Positions 43,861 through 52,390 of a stretch of 64,000 nt of DNA are shown here, in pieces. A model generated the notes under the pieces. That model was given only the letters and a program-made list of their open reading frames with translations. It ran no database searches and was not told where the DNA came from. Made by a program: the position numbers and the translations under genes. The number at the start of each line of letters is the position of its first letter. The stretch's first letter is position 1. The stretch is from an uncultured Myxococcales bacterium (GTDB taxonomy: Bacteria > Myxococcota_A > UBA9042), in contig CAIXGW010000016.1 of NCBI GenBank assembly GCA_903919145.1, positions 49,367-113,366 of the forward strand. Reading direction: 5' to 3'.

Positions 43861-45277
43861 GCGCTTGCTCCAGCAATTGTTCAAGGATGGCGCCGACCCG
43901 CTCGACATCGGCCAGGGTCACTGCCGCCGTCAGTCGCACCAGCACGGTCGCCTCGGGCGCAGGAGAGAACATGCCACCCGGCGCCCCCACCAAGCCGTAG
44001 CGGGCCACCAGCGCAGAGATCACAGCCTTGGCATCGGTCAGCGGCTGGCCGCCTGGGTCCTTGAGCAGGCTGTTGCCCTGGCCGTCTACAAGGGCGGCGG
44101 TGCCGTAGAAGGAGCCGCCGATCGACAGGGGAATGCCCAGCCGGTCGCAGACCGCGCGCATAGCGTCGCGCGCATCGCGCAGGGCCACGTAGCGCGGTCC
44201 CATGGCGGCGTGCAGGCCACCGGGAAAGGTGTGCAGCGCCGCCGCCACCAGCGCCTCTTGCGGCCGCGGATAGAGGTTGGTGGTCTTGAGCCGCTCGCTG
44301 GCGTGGTGTATCAGCGTCTTGGCCGGGCCATCGTGGCCCGCCGGGGCGCACCAAATCAGCGAAGCGGTCTTGTTTTGCGAGCTGGAGACCTTGGTCTCGC
44401 CCACCAAAATGCCCAGGTATCCCAGCACCTCCGGCGCCAGCTTGGCCTCGAGCTCGGCCATTGGCACGCACGCCGCGTGGCCGCGCGGGTCCAGCGGCGA
44501 GTAGAACGCGTCGATCAGCATGGGCACCTGGGCCGCTGCCGCCACCTCGGCCATGCGCGCCAATTCTTCTGCGCTAAGGCCGATACCGCTGGGATTGCTG
44601 GGGACTACGGGTACCACGCCAATGACCGACCGGCCCACTTCGGCGGCAAAAGCCAGCGCCGAGCGCAGCCCCTCGCAGCTGCCCGCCAAGCCGTGGCCCG
44701 GCACCGCCGGCATGTGGATGAGCTCCAGGTCCAGGTCGGCCGCCAGCGGCTGATAGCCCGACCAGGCCAGCGGATCCAAGACAATGGCATAGGGGGCCGG
44801 CAGCTTCTGCAGCTTGGCAGCGGCGATCATGCCGCGAAAGGCGCAGTCGAGTGCGGCGCGGCCAGACACGGTGTGCACCGCCAGCGTCCGCCCTGCGATT
44901 CCCCAGCTCTGGGCCAAGATGTTCAGAACCGATAGATACTGCTGCTGATAGTTGCCGGGATAGCCATAGGCGCCCCCCGTCACGCGCCGCAGCTCGCTGG
45001 CGCCCTCGGCCACCAGCCGGTCGCGGGTCTGCTCGATCCAGGCGCCCAGATCGGCGTGAAGAGGCTGGCCGACGTCGTCGATGTCACCGGCCGACTGATC
45101 GATGACCGGCAAGCCAGCGGCGCGGCGGTCGCGGGCCAGCTTCTTGAGGTCGGGCAGCGTCGGCAGGCCGGGAACAGCAACAGAAATGAGCGGTTCGCGC
45201 AAGCCGACCGCGCCGGCGACAAAGCGCTCCATGGCGGCGGCGCTTGGAGAGAGGGATGGGATCACGGTGAACTCCAT
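43853..45277 (-). CDS. PLP-dependent aminotransferase-like enzyme
   Basis: 474 residues of fold-type I PLP enzymes. Features are GGAYGYPGNYQQQYL, a VPSNPSGIGLS segment (the NPxG-type motif), LIDAFYSP (cofactor Asp), and GETKVSSSQNKT with a candidate cofactor lysine. It is not a close match to aspartate or tyrosine aminotransferases that I know. The coding region overlaps the GCS2-like ligase by 8 bases, so both are made together. A coupled aminotransferase-ligase step in making an amino-acid conjugate is inference. Confidence 0.82.
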   Translation of the reverse strand: MEFTVIPSLSPSAAAMERFVAGAVGLREPLISVAVPGLPTLPDLKKLARDRRAAGLPVIDQSAGDIDDVGQPLHADLGAWIEQTRDRLVAEGASELRRVTGGAYGYPGNYQQQYLSVLNILAQSWGIAGRTLAVHTVSGRAALDCAFRGMIAAAKLQKLPAPYAIVLDPLAWSGYQPLAADLDLELIHMPAVPGHGLAGSCEGLRSALAFAAEVGRSVIGVVPVVPSNPSGIGLSAEELARMAEVAAAAQVPMLIDAFYSPLDPRGHAACVPMAELEAKLAPEVLGYLGILVGETKVSSSQNKTASLIWCAPAGHDGPAKTLIHHASERLKTTNLYPRPQEALVAAALHTFPGGLHAAMGPRYVALRDARDAMRAVCDRLGIPLSIGGSFYGTAALVDGQGNSLLKDPGGQPLTDAKAVISALVARYGLVGAPGGMFSPAPEATVLVRLTAAVTLADVERVGAILEQLLEQARA

Positions 45278-45433
45278 GGGCAGGGCTGCGCGATTGGCCC
45301 GGCGGCGCTCGGTGTACCAAGCCCGCGGCGGTCGCGCAAGCTGTGTCCGCTTTGGTGCCAGCGGGTTGCGATTCCGCGGGCGGCCGGGGCAAGAATCGGT
45401 CCACCGGAGCTGAGGTGAGAAGAAGGTGTGCGC

Positions 45434-47269
45434 CTACTTGCAGATCGGCGCCACCGTGATGCTGGACCCGGGCGTGCAGGTCTGGTCCTTGCAGTCCTTG
45501 TACTGGGTCCAGTCGCCATAACTAGTTATTGACCCTGCGCATTTCGAAGGCTCGGTGCCGGTGCAGCCGCCGCTGAAGACGTCGCGCTTCATCACCAGGC
45601 TGCCCTCGCACTTGTACTCGGCGCCGCTCTTGAGGCCGCCGCAGGTGGCGCCCTTTTCTTTAAGGGTGTTGGTCGGGATGTCGCAGCAGATGCCGGCGGT
45701 GCAGCAGCCCGCCACGGCCTTGAGCTCGCACTTGCCCGTGACCGTGTTGCAGGCTTTCTCTTCGCAAATGCCCGGCACGGCGGGATCGGCGTCGCAGTCG
45801 GCATTGGTCACGCAGCATCCGGGCTTCTGGGTGCCGCTGCACACGCCCGCCGCATCGCACTTGGGCAGGTTGAAGCAGCCGCCAAGGTTGCAGGCTGAGC
45901 CGGCGGCCTTCTGGGTCCACGCGCTGGGCGTCTTGGTGTCGCACACAAAACAGCCGCCGCTGCCGGGCTGCGAGGCGCCGCTGGCGATGCACTTGCCGTC
46001 AATCAGGCACTTGCCGGCCGCCGCCGTCCAGCCGCTTTTGTTCTTGGCGGGATCGCAGGTTTGGCAGGCGTTGGTCGGGTCGGCTTGGCCGGTCGAGTAG
46101 CAGGTGCCGTCAATGAGGCACTTGCCGGCCGCCGCGGTCCAGCCGCTCTTGTTCTTGGTGGGGTCGCAGATCTGGCACGAGTTGGTGGGGTCGACGGCGT
46201 TGGCGGCGATGCAGGCCCCGTCAATCGCACAAAACCCGGTCTTGCCGGACCAGCCGGTGGGGTTGGCGACCGGGTCGCAGATCTCGCAGCTGCTGGCGGG
46301 GTTGATGTCGCCGGACTTGTGACACACGTCGCCGATCAGGCAGCTGCCGGTCTTGACCGACCAGGCGCTGGTGGACTTGGTGGTGTCGCACACCGCGCAC
46401 GCCGCACCGTCTTTGGCCGTGCCGCTGGCCACGCAGACGCCCTGGATGGCGCACTTGCCCGTCTTGGCGGTCCAGGCGGTCTGCGACTTGGCCGGGTCGC
46501 AGGTCGAGCAGCCGCCCGAGTCGGGCTGTTCGTCGCCGGCTTTGAAGCAGGCTCCATCGACCAGGCACTGTACGGCCTTGGTCTTGTTGACGCACTTGCC
46601 GTCGGCCTTGCTGCAGTAGTCGTCGGTACAGGCAATGCCGTCGTCGCAGTTCATGGGCTGCAGCGTGCAGGTACCTGACAGGCACTTGGGGGTGTTGCAG
46701 GCGTCTCCGCCGCTGCACTCGCTGTCGGCCATGCAGCAGGACTTCAAGGGCTGCTGAAAACAGATGCCCTGGGCCTTGTTGCACGAGTCCTGGGTGCAGT
46801 CATTGCTGTCGTCGCAGTCCTTGTCGCTGCCGCAGGTGCAGACGGCCGCAAAGTCGTCACAGCAAGAGCCCTCGCTCTGGCATAGCACCGAGCAGTGGCA
46901 AGCATTCTCTTCCAGGTAGATGCCGCAGTGCCCTTGGCAAGAGGTGATGGGCGCCGTGGTCTCTGGGCCAATGTCCTGGGCATCGCTGCCGGTAGCGCCA
47001 TCTTCCAGGTCGCTAGGCGCCACATCACTGCCGGACTGTTCGTCGCCGGCAAGGCCATCTGGGTCGGCCGTGTCTGGCAGGCGCGCGCTGTCTTCGCCGC
47101 CGCTGGAGTCGGGCACGGGAAAGCCGTTCTCGCTGTCGAGCTCCGTCTTGGTTTCTGGCAGGTTGTAGCTGGGCTCTTTCTTGGGCTCTTCGCTGGCACA
47201 GCCGATCGCCAAGGCCGCGGCCACCGCGAACTGCACTGCCAAGCGGACCTTTTGACTGCACCCGACCAT
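45434..47269 (-). CDS. Cysteine-rich repeat lipoprotein with somatomedin-B-like domain
   Basis: 611 residues, lipobox ALAIGC. The ATG is chosen over a TTG one codon earlier; GAGG is five bases upstream. Residues 25-110 are an acidic Pro/Ser linker. Residues 111-144 (CQGHCGIYLEENACHC...CCDDFAAVC) have the cysteine spacing of a somatomedin-B domain. From about 234 to 457 there are six tandem 37-38-residue units with six-cysteine spacing (CLIDGxC...CQxCDPxKNKSGWTAAAG). A further cysteine-rich tail follows. All point to a disulphide-rich surface-exposed protein. Function unknown. Confidence 0.85.
   Translation of the reverse strand: MVGCSQKVRLAVQFAVAAALAIGCASEEPKKEPSYNLPETKTELDSENGFPVPDSSGGEDSARLPDTADPDGLAGDEQSGSDVAPSDLEDGATGSDAQDIGPETTAPITSCQGHCGIYLEENACHCSVLCQSEGSCCDDFAAVCTCGSDKDCDDSNDCTQDSCNKAQGICFQQPLKSCCMADSECSGGDACNTPKCLSGTCTLQPMNCDDGIACTDDYCSKADGKCVNKTKAVQCLVDGACFKAGDEQPDSGGCSTCDPAKSQTAWTAKTGKCAIQGVCVASGTAKDGAACAVCDTTKSTSAWSVKTGSCLIGDVCHKSGDINPASSCEICDPVANPTGWSGKTGFCAIDGACIAANAVDPTNSCQICDPTKNKSGWTAAAGKCLIDGTCYSTGQADPTNACQTCDPAKNKSGWTAAAGKCLIDGKCIASGASQPGSGGCFVCDTKTPSAWTQKAAGSACNLGGCFNLPKCDAAGVCSGTQKPGCCVTNADCDADPAVPGICEEKACNTVTGKCELKAVAGCCTAGICCDIPTNTLKEKGATCGGLKSGAEYKCEGSLVMKRDVFSGGCTGTEPSKCAGSITSYGDWTQYKDCKDQTCTPGSSITVAPICK
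45899..46570. repeat. Six 111-114-bp tandem repeats within the Cys-rich lipoprotein gene
   Basis: Six coding repeats of 37-38 codons. The fourth and fifth units share long identical peptide runs (for example KNKSGWTAAAGKC), so the array has expanded by recent duplication. Confidence 0.85.
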
Positions 47270-47367
47270 CAAGACCTCGCGACGGCGGTCGCCATCAGCG
47301 CCCAGGCTCAGGGCAAAGGTGACCCTCGGCTCGGTCAGTATATCGCCGCTCTTTCAGCCGCGCGAAT

Positions 47368-47739
47368 TCACCGGCCCCAATCAGCAGCGGATTGCGGCGG
47401 GACGCGGGCGTCGCTGGGCGGGGCGGCCTCTTCATCGCCGTCGTCTCCGCCGATATTGGCCGTAGATGGTGCGGGATCCGGCGGCGGCGCTTCTTCAGTA
47501 GCGGCCGGCTTGGCGGGCTCTTCTGCCGACGGCGCGGCTGCGGCAGGCGTCGCATCGCCCCCGGAAGAGGGCGCGGGAGCTTCGGCGCACGGTACGTCTG
47601 GCCGCGACAATTCCTCAGGCGCCGACGCCGGCTTCAGCTGGGCTGCCGGGCCACAGCCAAGCTGCAAGGCCGCCATTGTCAACGCTGTCGCCACGGCCAA
47701 GGCGATTCGCAAGCGTGCTGACTCTGACCGATGCTGCAC
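47368..47739 (-). CDS. Small Pro/Ala-rich lipoprotein
   Basis: 123 residues. The start is a GTG with GGAGG five bases upstream, and LQLGC is the lipobox; the track ORF beginning at 47913 has no such site. The mature part is a Pro/Ala/Glu/Asp-rich flexible tail with no domain. It may be a lipid-anchored linker. The coding density and strong ribosome-binding site support it despite shadow ORFs on the other strand. Confidence 0.65.
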   Translation of the reverse strand: MQHRSESARLRIALAVATALTMAALQLGCGPAAQLKPASAPEELSRPDVPCAEAPAPSSGGDATPAAAAPSAEEPAKPAATEEAPPPDPAPSTANIGGDDGDEEAAPPSDARVPPQSAADWGR

Positions 47740-47822
47740 AGGTGCCTCCACAAGCGTGCGCCAAGGGTGCGACCGCAGGCCCGGCTTGTCAAACACGGCA
47801 GTCTGCCGCAACCTTCCCCACC

Positions 47823-48998
47823 ATGACCAACCTTCCTCTGCTTTTGTTGCGCCATGCCCACCTGTACGACCCGGTTGACCGCGGCGTAGTGGACTTACTG
47901 ATTGCCGGCTCACAAGTGGCTGCTGTGGGAGCTGGTTTGGGGCCGGCGCCAGCGGGTTGGCCCTGCGAGACCCTGGATCTGCAAGGGGCGGCGGTGGCGC
48001 CGGGGCTGATAGATTGCCATGTGCATTTTGCCGGTGGCGGCGGCGAGGCGGGCGCCCAGACGCGGGTGCCGCCGGTGCAGCTGACCCACCTGACCCTGGC
48101 GGGCGTCACCAGCGCGATTGGCCTGCTTGGCACCGATGGATCGACACGCACCATTGCGGAATTGCTGGCGTGTGCCCGTACCCTGGCCTTTCACGGCCTG
48201 TCTACCTGGTGCTACACCGGCTCCTATGAGCTGCCGCTGGTGACCCTGACCGGCTCGGTGCGCGGCGATCTGGTGCACAACGATCGCCTGGTGGCCGTGG
48301 GCGAGCTGGCCGTGTCAGACCACCGCAGCTCGCAGCCGACCTATGACGAATTGCTGCGGGTGGCCGCGGATTGCCACGTCAGCGGCATGATGACCGGCAA
48401 GGCCGGCCTGCTGCACCTGCACCTGGGGGACGGCAAGCGCGGCCTGGAGCTGCTGCGGCGGGCCTTGACCGAAACAGAGCTTCCCGCCAGGACTTTTCAC
48501 CCAACCCATGTCAACCGTCAGCGCTGGCTGTGGCAAGAGGCCAAGGCGCTGGCCCGCGACCACGGCTGCACCGTGGACGTCACGGCCTTTGAGGCAGACG
48601 CTGACTCCCTAGATGTGGTTGAAGCAATTGAGGATTGGCTCGACAGTGGCCTTGACCCGGCGCGCCTGACCGCCAGCAGCGACGGCGGCGGCTGCTTGCC
48701 GGTGTTTGATCGCGACGGCGTGTTGCTGCACATGGACGTGGGCCGCTCGATGGGCCTGTCTGACGCGCTGGTCGAACTGCTTAGCCGCGGCCGGACCCTA
48801 TCAGAGGTGCTGCCGTTCTTTACCAGCAATGTGGCGCGGTTGTTTCGCCTGCGCGGCAAAGGCAGCTTGAGCGCGGGCGCCGATGCCGACCTGCAGGTGC
48901 TGGATGCCAGCGGCCGACCGACCGACGTGCTGGCCGGCGGGCGCTGGTTGGTGCGCCATCGCCAGCCGGTGGTGCGCGGCCTGTTTGAGCCGGGGTGA
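47823..48998 (+). CDS. iadA: Isoaspartyl dipeptidase
   Basis: 391 residues, the length of E. coli IadA. An amidohydrolase-superfamily metalloenzyme that hydrolyses beta-aspartyl dipeptides. DCHVHFAGGGGEAG carries the HxH metal ligands and the family GGGGEAG segment, HPTHVNR a further His pair, and SSDGGGCLPVFD the catalytic Asp. The start ATG lies well inside the track ORF, which runs back through the small lipoprotein gene on the other strand. Confidence 0.92.
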   Translation: MTNLPLLLLRHAHLYDPVDRGVVDLLIAGSQVAAVGAGLGPAPAGWPCETLDLQGAAVAPGLIDCHVHFAGGGGEAGAQTRVPPVQLTHLTLAGVTSAIGLLGTDGSTRTIAELLACARTLAFHGLSTWCYTGSYELPLVTLTGSVRGDLVHNDRLVAVGELAVSDHRSSQPTYDELLRVAADCHVSGMMTGKAGLLHLHLGDGKRGLELLRRALTETELPARTFHPTHVNRQRWLWQEAKALARDHGCTVDVTAFEADADSLDVVEAIEDWLDSGLDPARLTASSDGGGCLPVFDRDGVLLHMDVGRSMGLSDALVELLSRGRTLSEVLPFFTSNVARLFRLRGKGSLSAGADADLQVLDASGRPTDVLAGGRWLVRHRQPVVRGLFEPG

Positions 48999-49011
48999 CC
49001 CTGGGATAAGC

Positions 49012-49623
49012 CTAGGCGGCCCATGAACAAATTGGGCATGCCGCTGGGTCGTGGCCCCGCGCCGGGCACTGGCCGCGGCCAAAGTAGATGATCTGCAGGT
49101 GCAGCTTGTTCCAGTGTTCTTTGGGAAACAGGCGCTTGCAGTCGCGCTCGGTCTGCTCTACCGACTTGCCAGAGGTCAGCCCCCAGCGGGTGGCCAGCCG
49201 GTGAATGTGGGTATCCACCGGAAATGACGGCACGCCAAAGGCTTGCGCCATCACCACCTGGGCAGTCTTGTGGCCCACGCCAGGCAGGGCTTCTAGGGCG
49301 TCCAGGTCCGCTGGCACCTCGCCGCCGTGGCGTTGCAGCAGCAGCTCTGATAGTCCCTTGATAGCCTTGGATTTTTGTGGAGACAGCCCGCACGGCCGGA
49401 TGATGGCGCGGATCGCCTCTTCAGACTGTTTGGCCATTTGCTGAGGGGTCCGAGCCAGGGTGAACAGGGCCGGCGTGACGGTGTTGACCCGCACGTCGGT
49501 GCACTGGGCGCTCAGCAGCACCGCGATAAGCAGGGTGTAGGCATCGCTGTGGTCCAGCGGTACGGGCGGGGCAGGGTAGAGCGAATCAAGAATAGCCATG
49601 ATCCGCTGGCATTTTTCTGCCAT
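49012..49623 (-). CDS. nth: Endonuclease III, probably with altered iron-sulfur site
   Basis: DNA N-glycosylase/AP lyase of base excision repair, 203 residues from the ATG whose N-terminus aligns with E. coli Nth. The helix-hairpin-helix with catalytic Lys is LPGVGHKTAQVV and the catalytic Asp is in PVDTHIHR. The C-terminus reads GRGQCPARGHDPAACPICSWAA: compared with the canonical C-x6-C-x2-C-x5-C cluster, the first spacing is nine and the fourth cysteine is absent. The 4Fe-4S cluster may be lost or differently liganded. Confidence 0.9.
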   Translation of the reverse strand: MAEKCQRIMAILDSLYPAPPVPLDHSDAYTLLIAVLLSAQCTDVRVNTVTPALFTLARTPQQMAKQSEEAIRAIIRPCGLSPQKSKAIKGLSELLLQRHGGEVPADLDALEALPGVGHKTAQVVMAQAFGVPSFPVDTHIHRLATRWGLTSGKSVEQTERDCKRLFPKEHWNKLHLQIIYFGRGQCPARGHDPAACPICSWAA

Positions 49624-49673
49624 GGCAGCGTCGCTCGGCGGCTGCGTTGCCGCGGGTCCTGCCGCCGCCGCGG

Positions 49674-50582
49674 CTACCACTGCCACAGAAAGTCCACGGT
49701 AGGCCACACCTCATGGCTGCGAACCCTCTCGACCTTGGCGTAGCCGTCGCTGCCTTTGGACTCTTCTCGCTGGTGGCGGTCGCTGTTCCAGTAGATGGCG
49801 CCCAGGGTCAGGCGGGTGTGGGTGCTGGTGCGCAAGTCGGCGCCCAGGTAGGCACTGGCGACCACCGGAGAGGTGTCGTCTTCCAGCGGCCGGCCCAGCA
49901 GATAGGCGCCCAGCTCGCCGCGCAGCCGCAGGAAATCGGCCACCGCGTGGTCGTAGGCGACGCGAACCTGGCTGCGCGACTGGCCCAATTCTGGATTCAG
50001 CTGCGTCTCTACCGGAGCCCAGGCGTGCAGCGGCCGCGCCGCGTCGCCCACCAACGGCAGGGCTCCCGCGGTCTGGGCGCGCAGCGTCAGGGTGCCGCGC
50101 TCTTGGCCCGCCGCATCGACAAAGCCCTTGGAGATCAGCAATCCTAGCTTGCCCGCCAGCAGCCAGCCCGGCCGCTCGCAGCTGCCGCTGCGCTGGGGAT
50201 CGTCGCCGACCACCTTGCAGGAAGGCACCAGATCGCCAGCCAGACCCAAGGGCTTGGCCAGCCGCCAGGCACCGGTGGGCAGAGACAGGCCGGTCTCCAG
50301 GGTCCAGCGCCACTCTCCGGGCTTCTCTGCCACTTTGAGCGGCGTGCGCAGCGTGACGTGGGGCGCCACCAGCATCACCAGCGGGTTGACCTCGAATTCG
50401 CCGGCCCAGGTGCCCACCCGCAGGGGATTGAACACGCCAATGGCAAAGCTGCCGCGCGGCAAGACGTCGGCTGTCTCGCGGGCTGGCAGCAATTCAGCAC
50501 GGGCCACAGCTGGCGACAGCACAGCGGCAGCCACAGCAGTCAGCGCCAGCGCGGCTGCCCGGATTGCATGGCAATAGCGCAT
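49674..50582 (-). CDS. Secreted beta-barrel-like protein
   Basis: 302 residues with a signal peptide ending near VARAE. The ATG overlaps the stop of the EEP-family gene (TGATG) and has GGGAGGTGA upstream, a very strong site. Alternating strands with Gly and aromatic residues and a final W (VDFLWQW) suggest an outer-membrane barrel; the terminal aromatic is typical of barrel substrates of BamA. No closer family recognised. Last gene of the SPFH operon. Confidence 0.7.
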   Translation of the reverse strand: MRYCHAIRAAALALTAVAAAVLSPAVARAELLPARETADVLPRGSFAIGVFNPLRVGTWAGEFEVNPLVMLVAPHVTLRTPLKVAEKPGEWRWTLETGLSLPTGAWRLAKPLGLAGDLVPSCKVVGDDPQRSGSCERPGWLLAGKLGLLISKGFVDAAGQERGTLTLRAQTAGALPLVGDAARPLHAWAPVETQLNPELGQSRSQVRVAYDHAVADFLRLRGELGAYLLGRPLEDDTSPVVASAYLGADLRTSTHTRLTLGAIYWNSDRHQREESKGSDGYAKVERVRSHEVWPTVDFLWQW

Positions 50583-51784
50583 CACTTCACCTCCCACAGG
50601 CCAGTGACCGGCGCATGGTCAGACAGGCGCAGGTAGTCCTGGGTCAGCACCGGGCCCAGGCCGTTGGCGCCGCCAAGTTTTTGGCCCTTCTGCTGGGCGA
50701 CGTCGGCCGAGCCAGCCACCCAGCTGGTGCCTTTGCTGACAAACAGGTAGTCCAAGGTGCGATTCCAGAAGCCGGCTTCGCCCTTGTCGTTCTTTTCGTC
50801 TGGGCCCAGAACGGTGTGGGTGTAGTAGCGCTTCTGCTCCAGCTCGCTGCCGCCGTACTGAGACAGGTCAATGAAGGGCACCATGTCGTCATAGAACGGC
50901 TTCATCACCGCTGGGGTGTAGGGCGGCTGGACAAAGTCAGAGCTGCACACGGCCTTCTCGCGCTCGTCCATAAAGCCCACCACCTTGGCAGCGCTGGGTG
51001 GCAGCTCGTTGAAGTCGCCGCCGACGACCACCGGCAGGGTCTCTTTGAGCGCCAGGTCGTGAATCTGCTTGATTTGCTTCTGCTTGGTGCCGTCGTTGTC
51101 ATAGGCTTCGGTGTGGACCACCATGGCCACGACCCGCGATCCGCTGCGGACCTCGATCTCGGCCCGGCCAATGGCGCGCTTGATGTAGAACATCGCCGTC
51201 AAGCCGTCCTGATCGGTTCTGTCGACCTGGCGGATGCGCTCTGCCTTGGTGATGGGGTACTTAGAGAAGATGGCGTTGCCCAAGTTGATGCGGCCCACGC
51301 CCTCTGACGCCACATACTGGCTGTCCCACGTCTCGTAGTAGGCGGCGTAGTTGAGGTCGGTGTTCTCTAGGATGCCGCGCACCATGTCAAAGTAGGCGCT
51401 GCGCCGCGAATTGACCTCGATCTCTTCGGTCATCAGCACGTCGGGGTTCAGCTCATCAATGGCGGCGTAAAGCTTGGCCATGTTGGCGTCGACCTCGGCC
51501 TTGCTCATCTGCACCCGATCGCCCCAGCAATCGAACCAGAACGGGATCCGCGCGGCGCCATACTTGACGTTCCAGGCGACCACCCGCAGCTGGGCCGGCT
51601 GGGGCTGAACCTTGGGCGGCACCAGCGTCGACCTCTTGAAAATCAGCACCTCTTGCCGATCAAAATCCTGTGGATCAGCAAAGGGTTCACACCCCAGCTG
51701 CCCCACGGCCAGGCTCAAGGCCACCAGCAGCAGCGCGGCCCGGCGGGCGATGCTTTTCCTTGGGCTTGTTGTCGGCGTGGTCAT
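50582..51784 (-). CDS. Endonuclease/exonuclease/phosphatase-family lipoprotein
   Basis: 400 residues with a signal sequence and GQLGC lipobox. The ATG has AAGGA eight bases upstream; another ATG 36 bases earlier is also possible. EEP-fold motifs are AWNVKYG, the metal Glu in TEEIEV, GGDFNELP and LSDHAPV at the end, so the hydrolase core is complete. Such lipid-anchored members can act on phosphodiesters including nucleic acids or phospholipids; the substrate is not visible. Its stop overlaps the next gene's start. Confidence 0.85.
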   Translation of the reverse strand: MTTPTTSPRKSIARRAALLLVALSLAVGQLGCEPFADPQDFDRQEVLIFKRSTLVPPKVQPQPAQLRVVAWNVKYGAARIPFWFDCWGDRVQMSKAEVDANMAKLYAAIDELNPDVLMTEEIEVNSRRSAYFDMVRGILENTDLNYAAYYETWDSQYVASEGVGRINLGNAIFSKYPITKAERIRQVDRTDQDGLTAMFYIKRAIGRAEIEVRSGSRVVAMVVHTEAYDNDGTKQKQIKQIHDLALKETLPVVVGGDFNELPPSAAKVVGFMDEREKAVCSSDFVQPPYTPAVMKPFYDDMVPFIDLSQYGGSELEQKRYYTHTVLGPDEKNDKGEAGFWNRTLDYLFVSKGTSWVAGSADVAQQKGQKLGGANGLGPVLTQDYLRLSDHAPVTGLWEVK

Positions 51785-51832
51785 CCGCGTCGTCCTTTGG
51801 GTTGCCCCCGGCGTTTCCATCTGTGCCCCCGG

Positions 51833-52384
51833 TCAGCGATTGCGTTTGATGTTGGCCAGTTCTTCGCGCATCTCGCGGTTGGCATCGGCGACGCGCTGCA
51901 GTTGCTCAGAGTGCTCTGCAAAGCGCTCGCGAGCGTCCTGCAGCGCATCCTGCAACCGATCGGCCGCGTGGTCCAGCAGCACACCGCGAATCGCATCCAG
52001 GCGCTGCAGGGCCTCGGCCAGCGACTCGTCGGTCCGGGTCACGGACGCCGTCAGGTGGTCGCGCTGGGCGCTGCCCTCGCTGGTCCGAGCCTGCTCTACC
52101 CCAAGGCCCAGGCGCACTTCTACCAGATCGGCAATGCTGTCGACCAGGGCATCCACATCGGTCAGCACGCTAGAGGCGATCGGCAGCTGCGACCCTTGCA
52201 GGACCTGGGTGATCTGCTGGCGCTCGCGCAGCGCGGTGGCCATCGCCGGGTGCTGCCAGCCCAGCTTGCGCCAGCGCCACGCCCCGGGGCTGCGCCGCAG
52301 CGACTGAACCATCCGCCAGACGGCCCAGACCACCAGGCCAAGCAGAAAGGCGCGTATTCCCAGGCTGAAGATCCGGCTCAGCAC
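51833..52384 (-). CDS. Membrane-anchored coiled-coil protein
   Basis: 183 residues starting from a GTG with GGGGGAG upstream. One membrane segment (about 8-25) is followed by a basic patch and a long amphipathic helical region (about 85-178), likely a coiled coil (RLDAIRGVLLDHAADRLQDAL...). Starts six bases after the SPFH gene stop. Probably a partner of the SPFH proteins. Confidence 0.75.
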   Translation of the reverse strand: MLSRIFSLGIRAFLLGLVVWAVWRMVQSLRRSPGAWRWRKLGWQHPAMATALRERQQITQVLQGSQLPIASSVLTDVDALVDSIADLVEVRLGLGVEQARTSEGSAQRDHLTASVTRTDESLAEALQRLDAIRGVLLDHAADRLQDALQDARERFAEHSEQLQRVADANREMREELANIKRNR

Positions 52385-52390
52385 GAAGCG

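Noticed and set aside
46061-46678. 205-residue plus-strand ORF
   Set aside because: It is the complement of the Cys-rich repeat array; its Gly/Ala/Val composition follows from that repeat.
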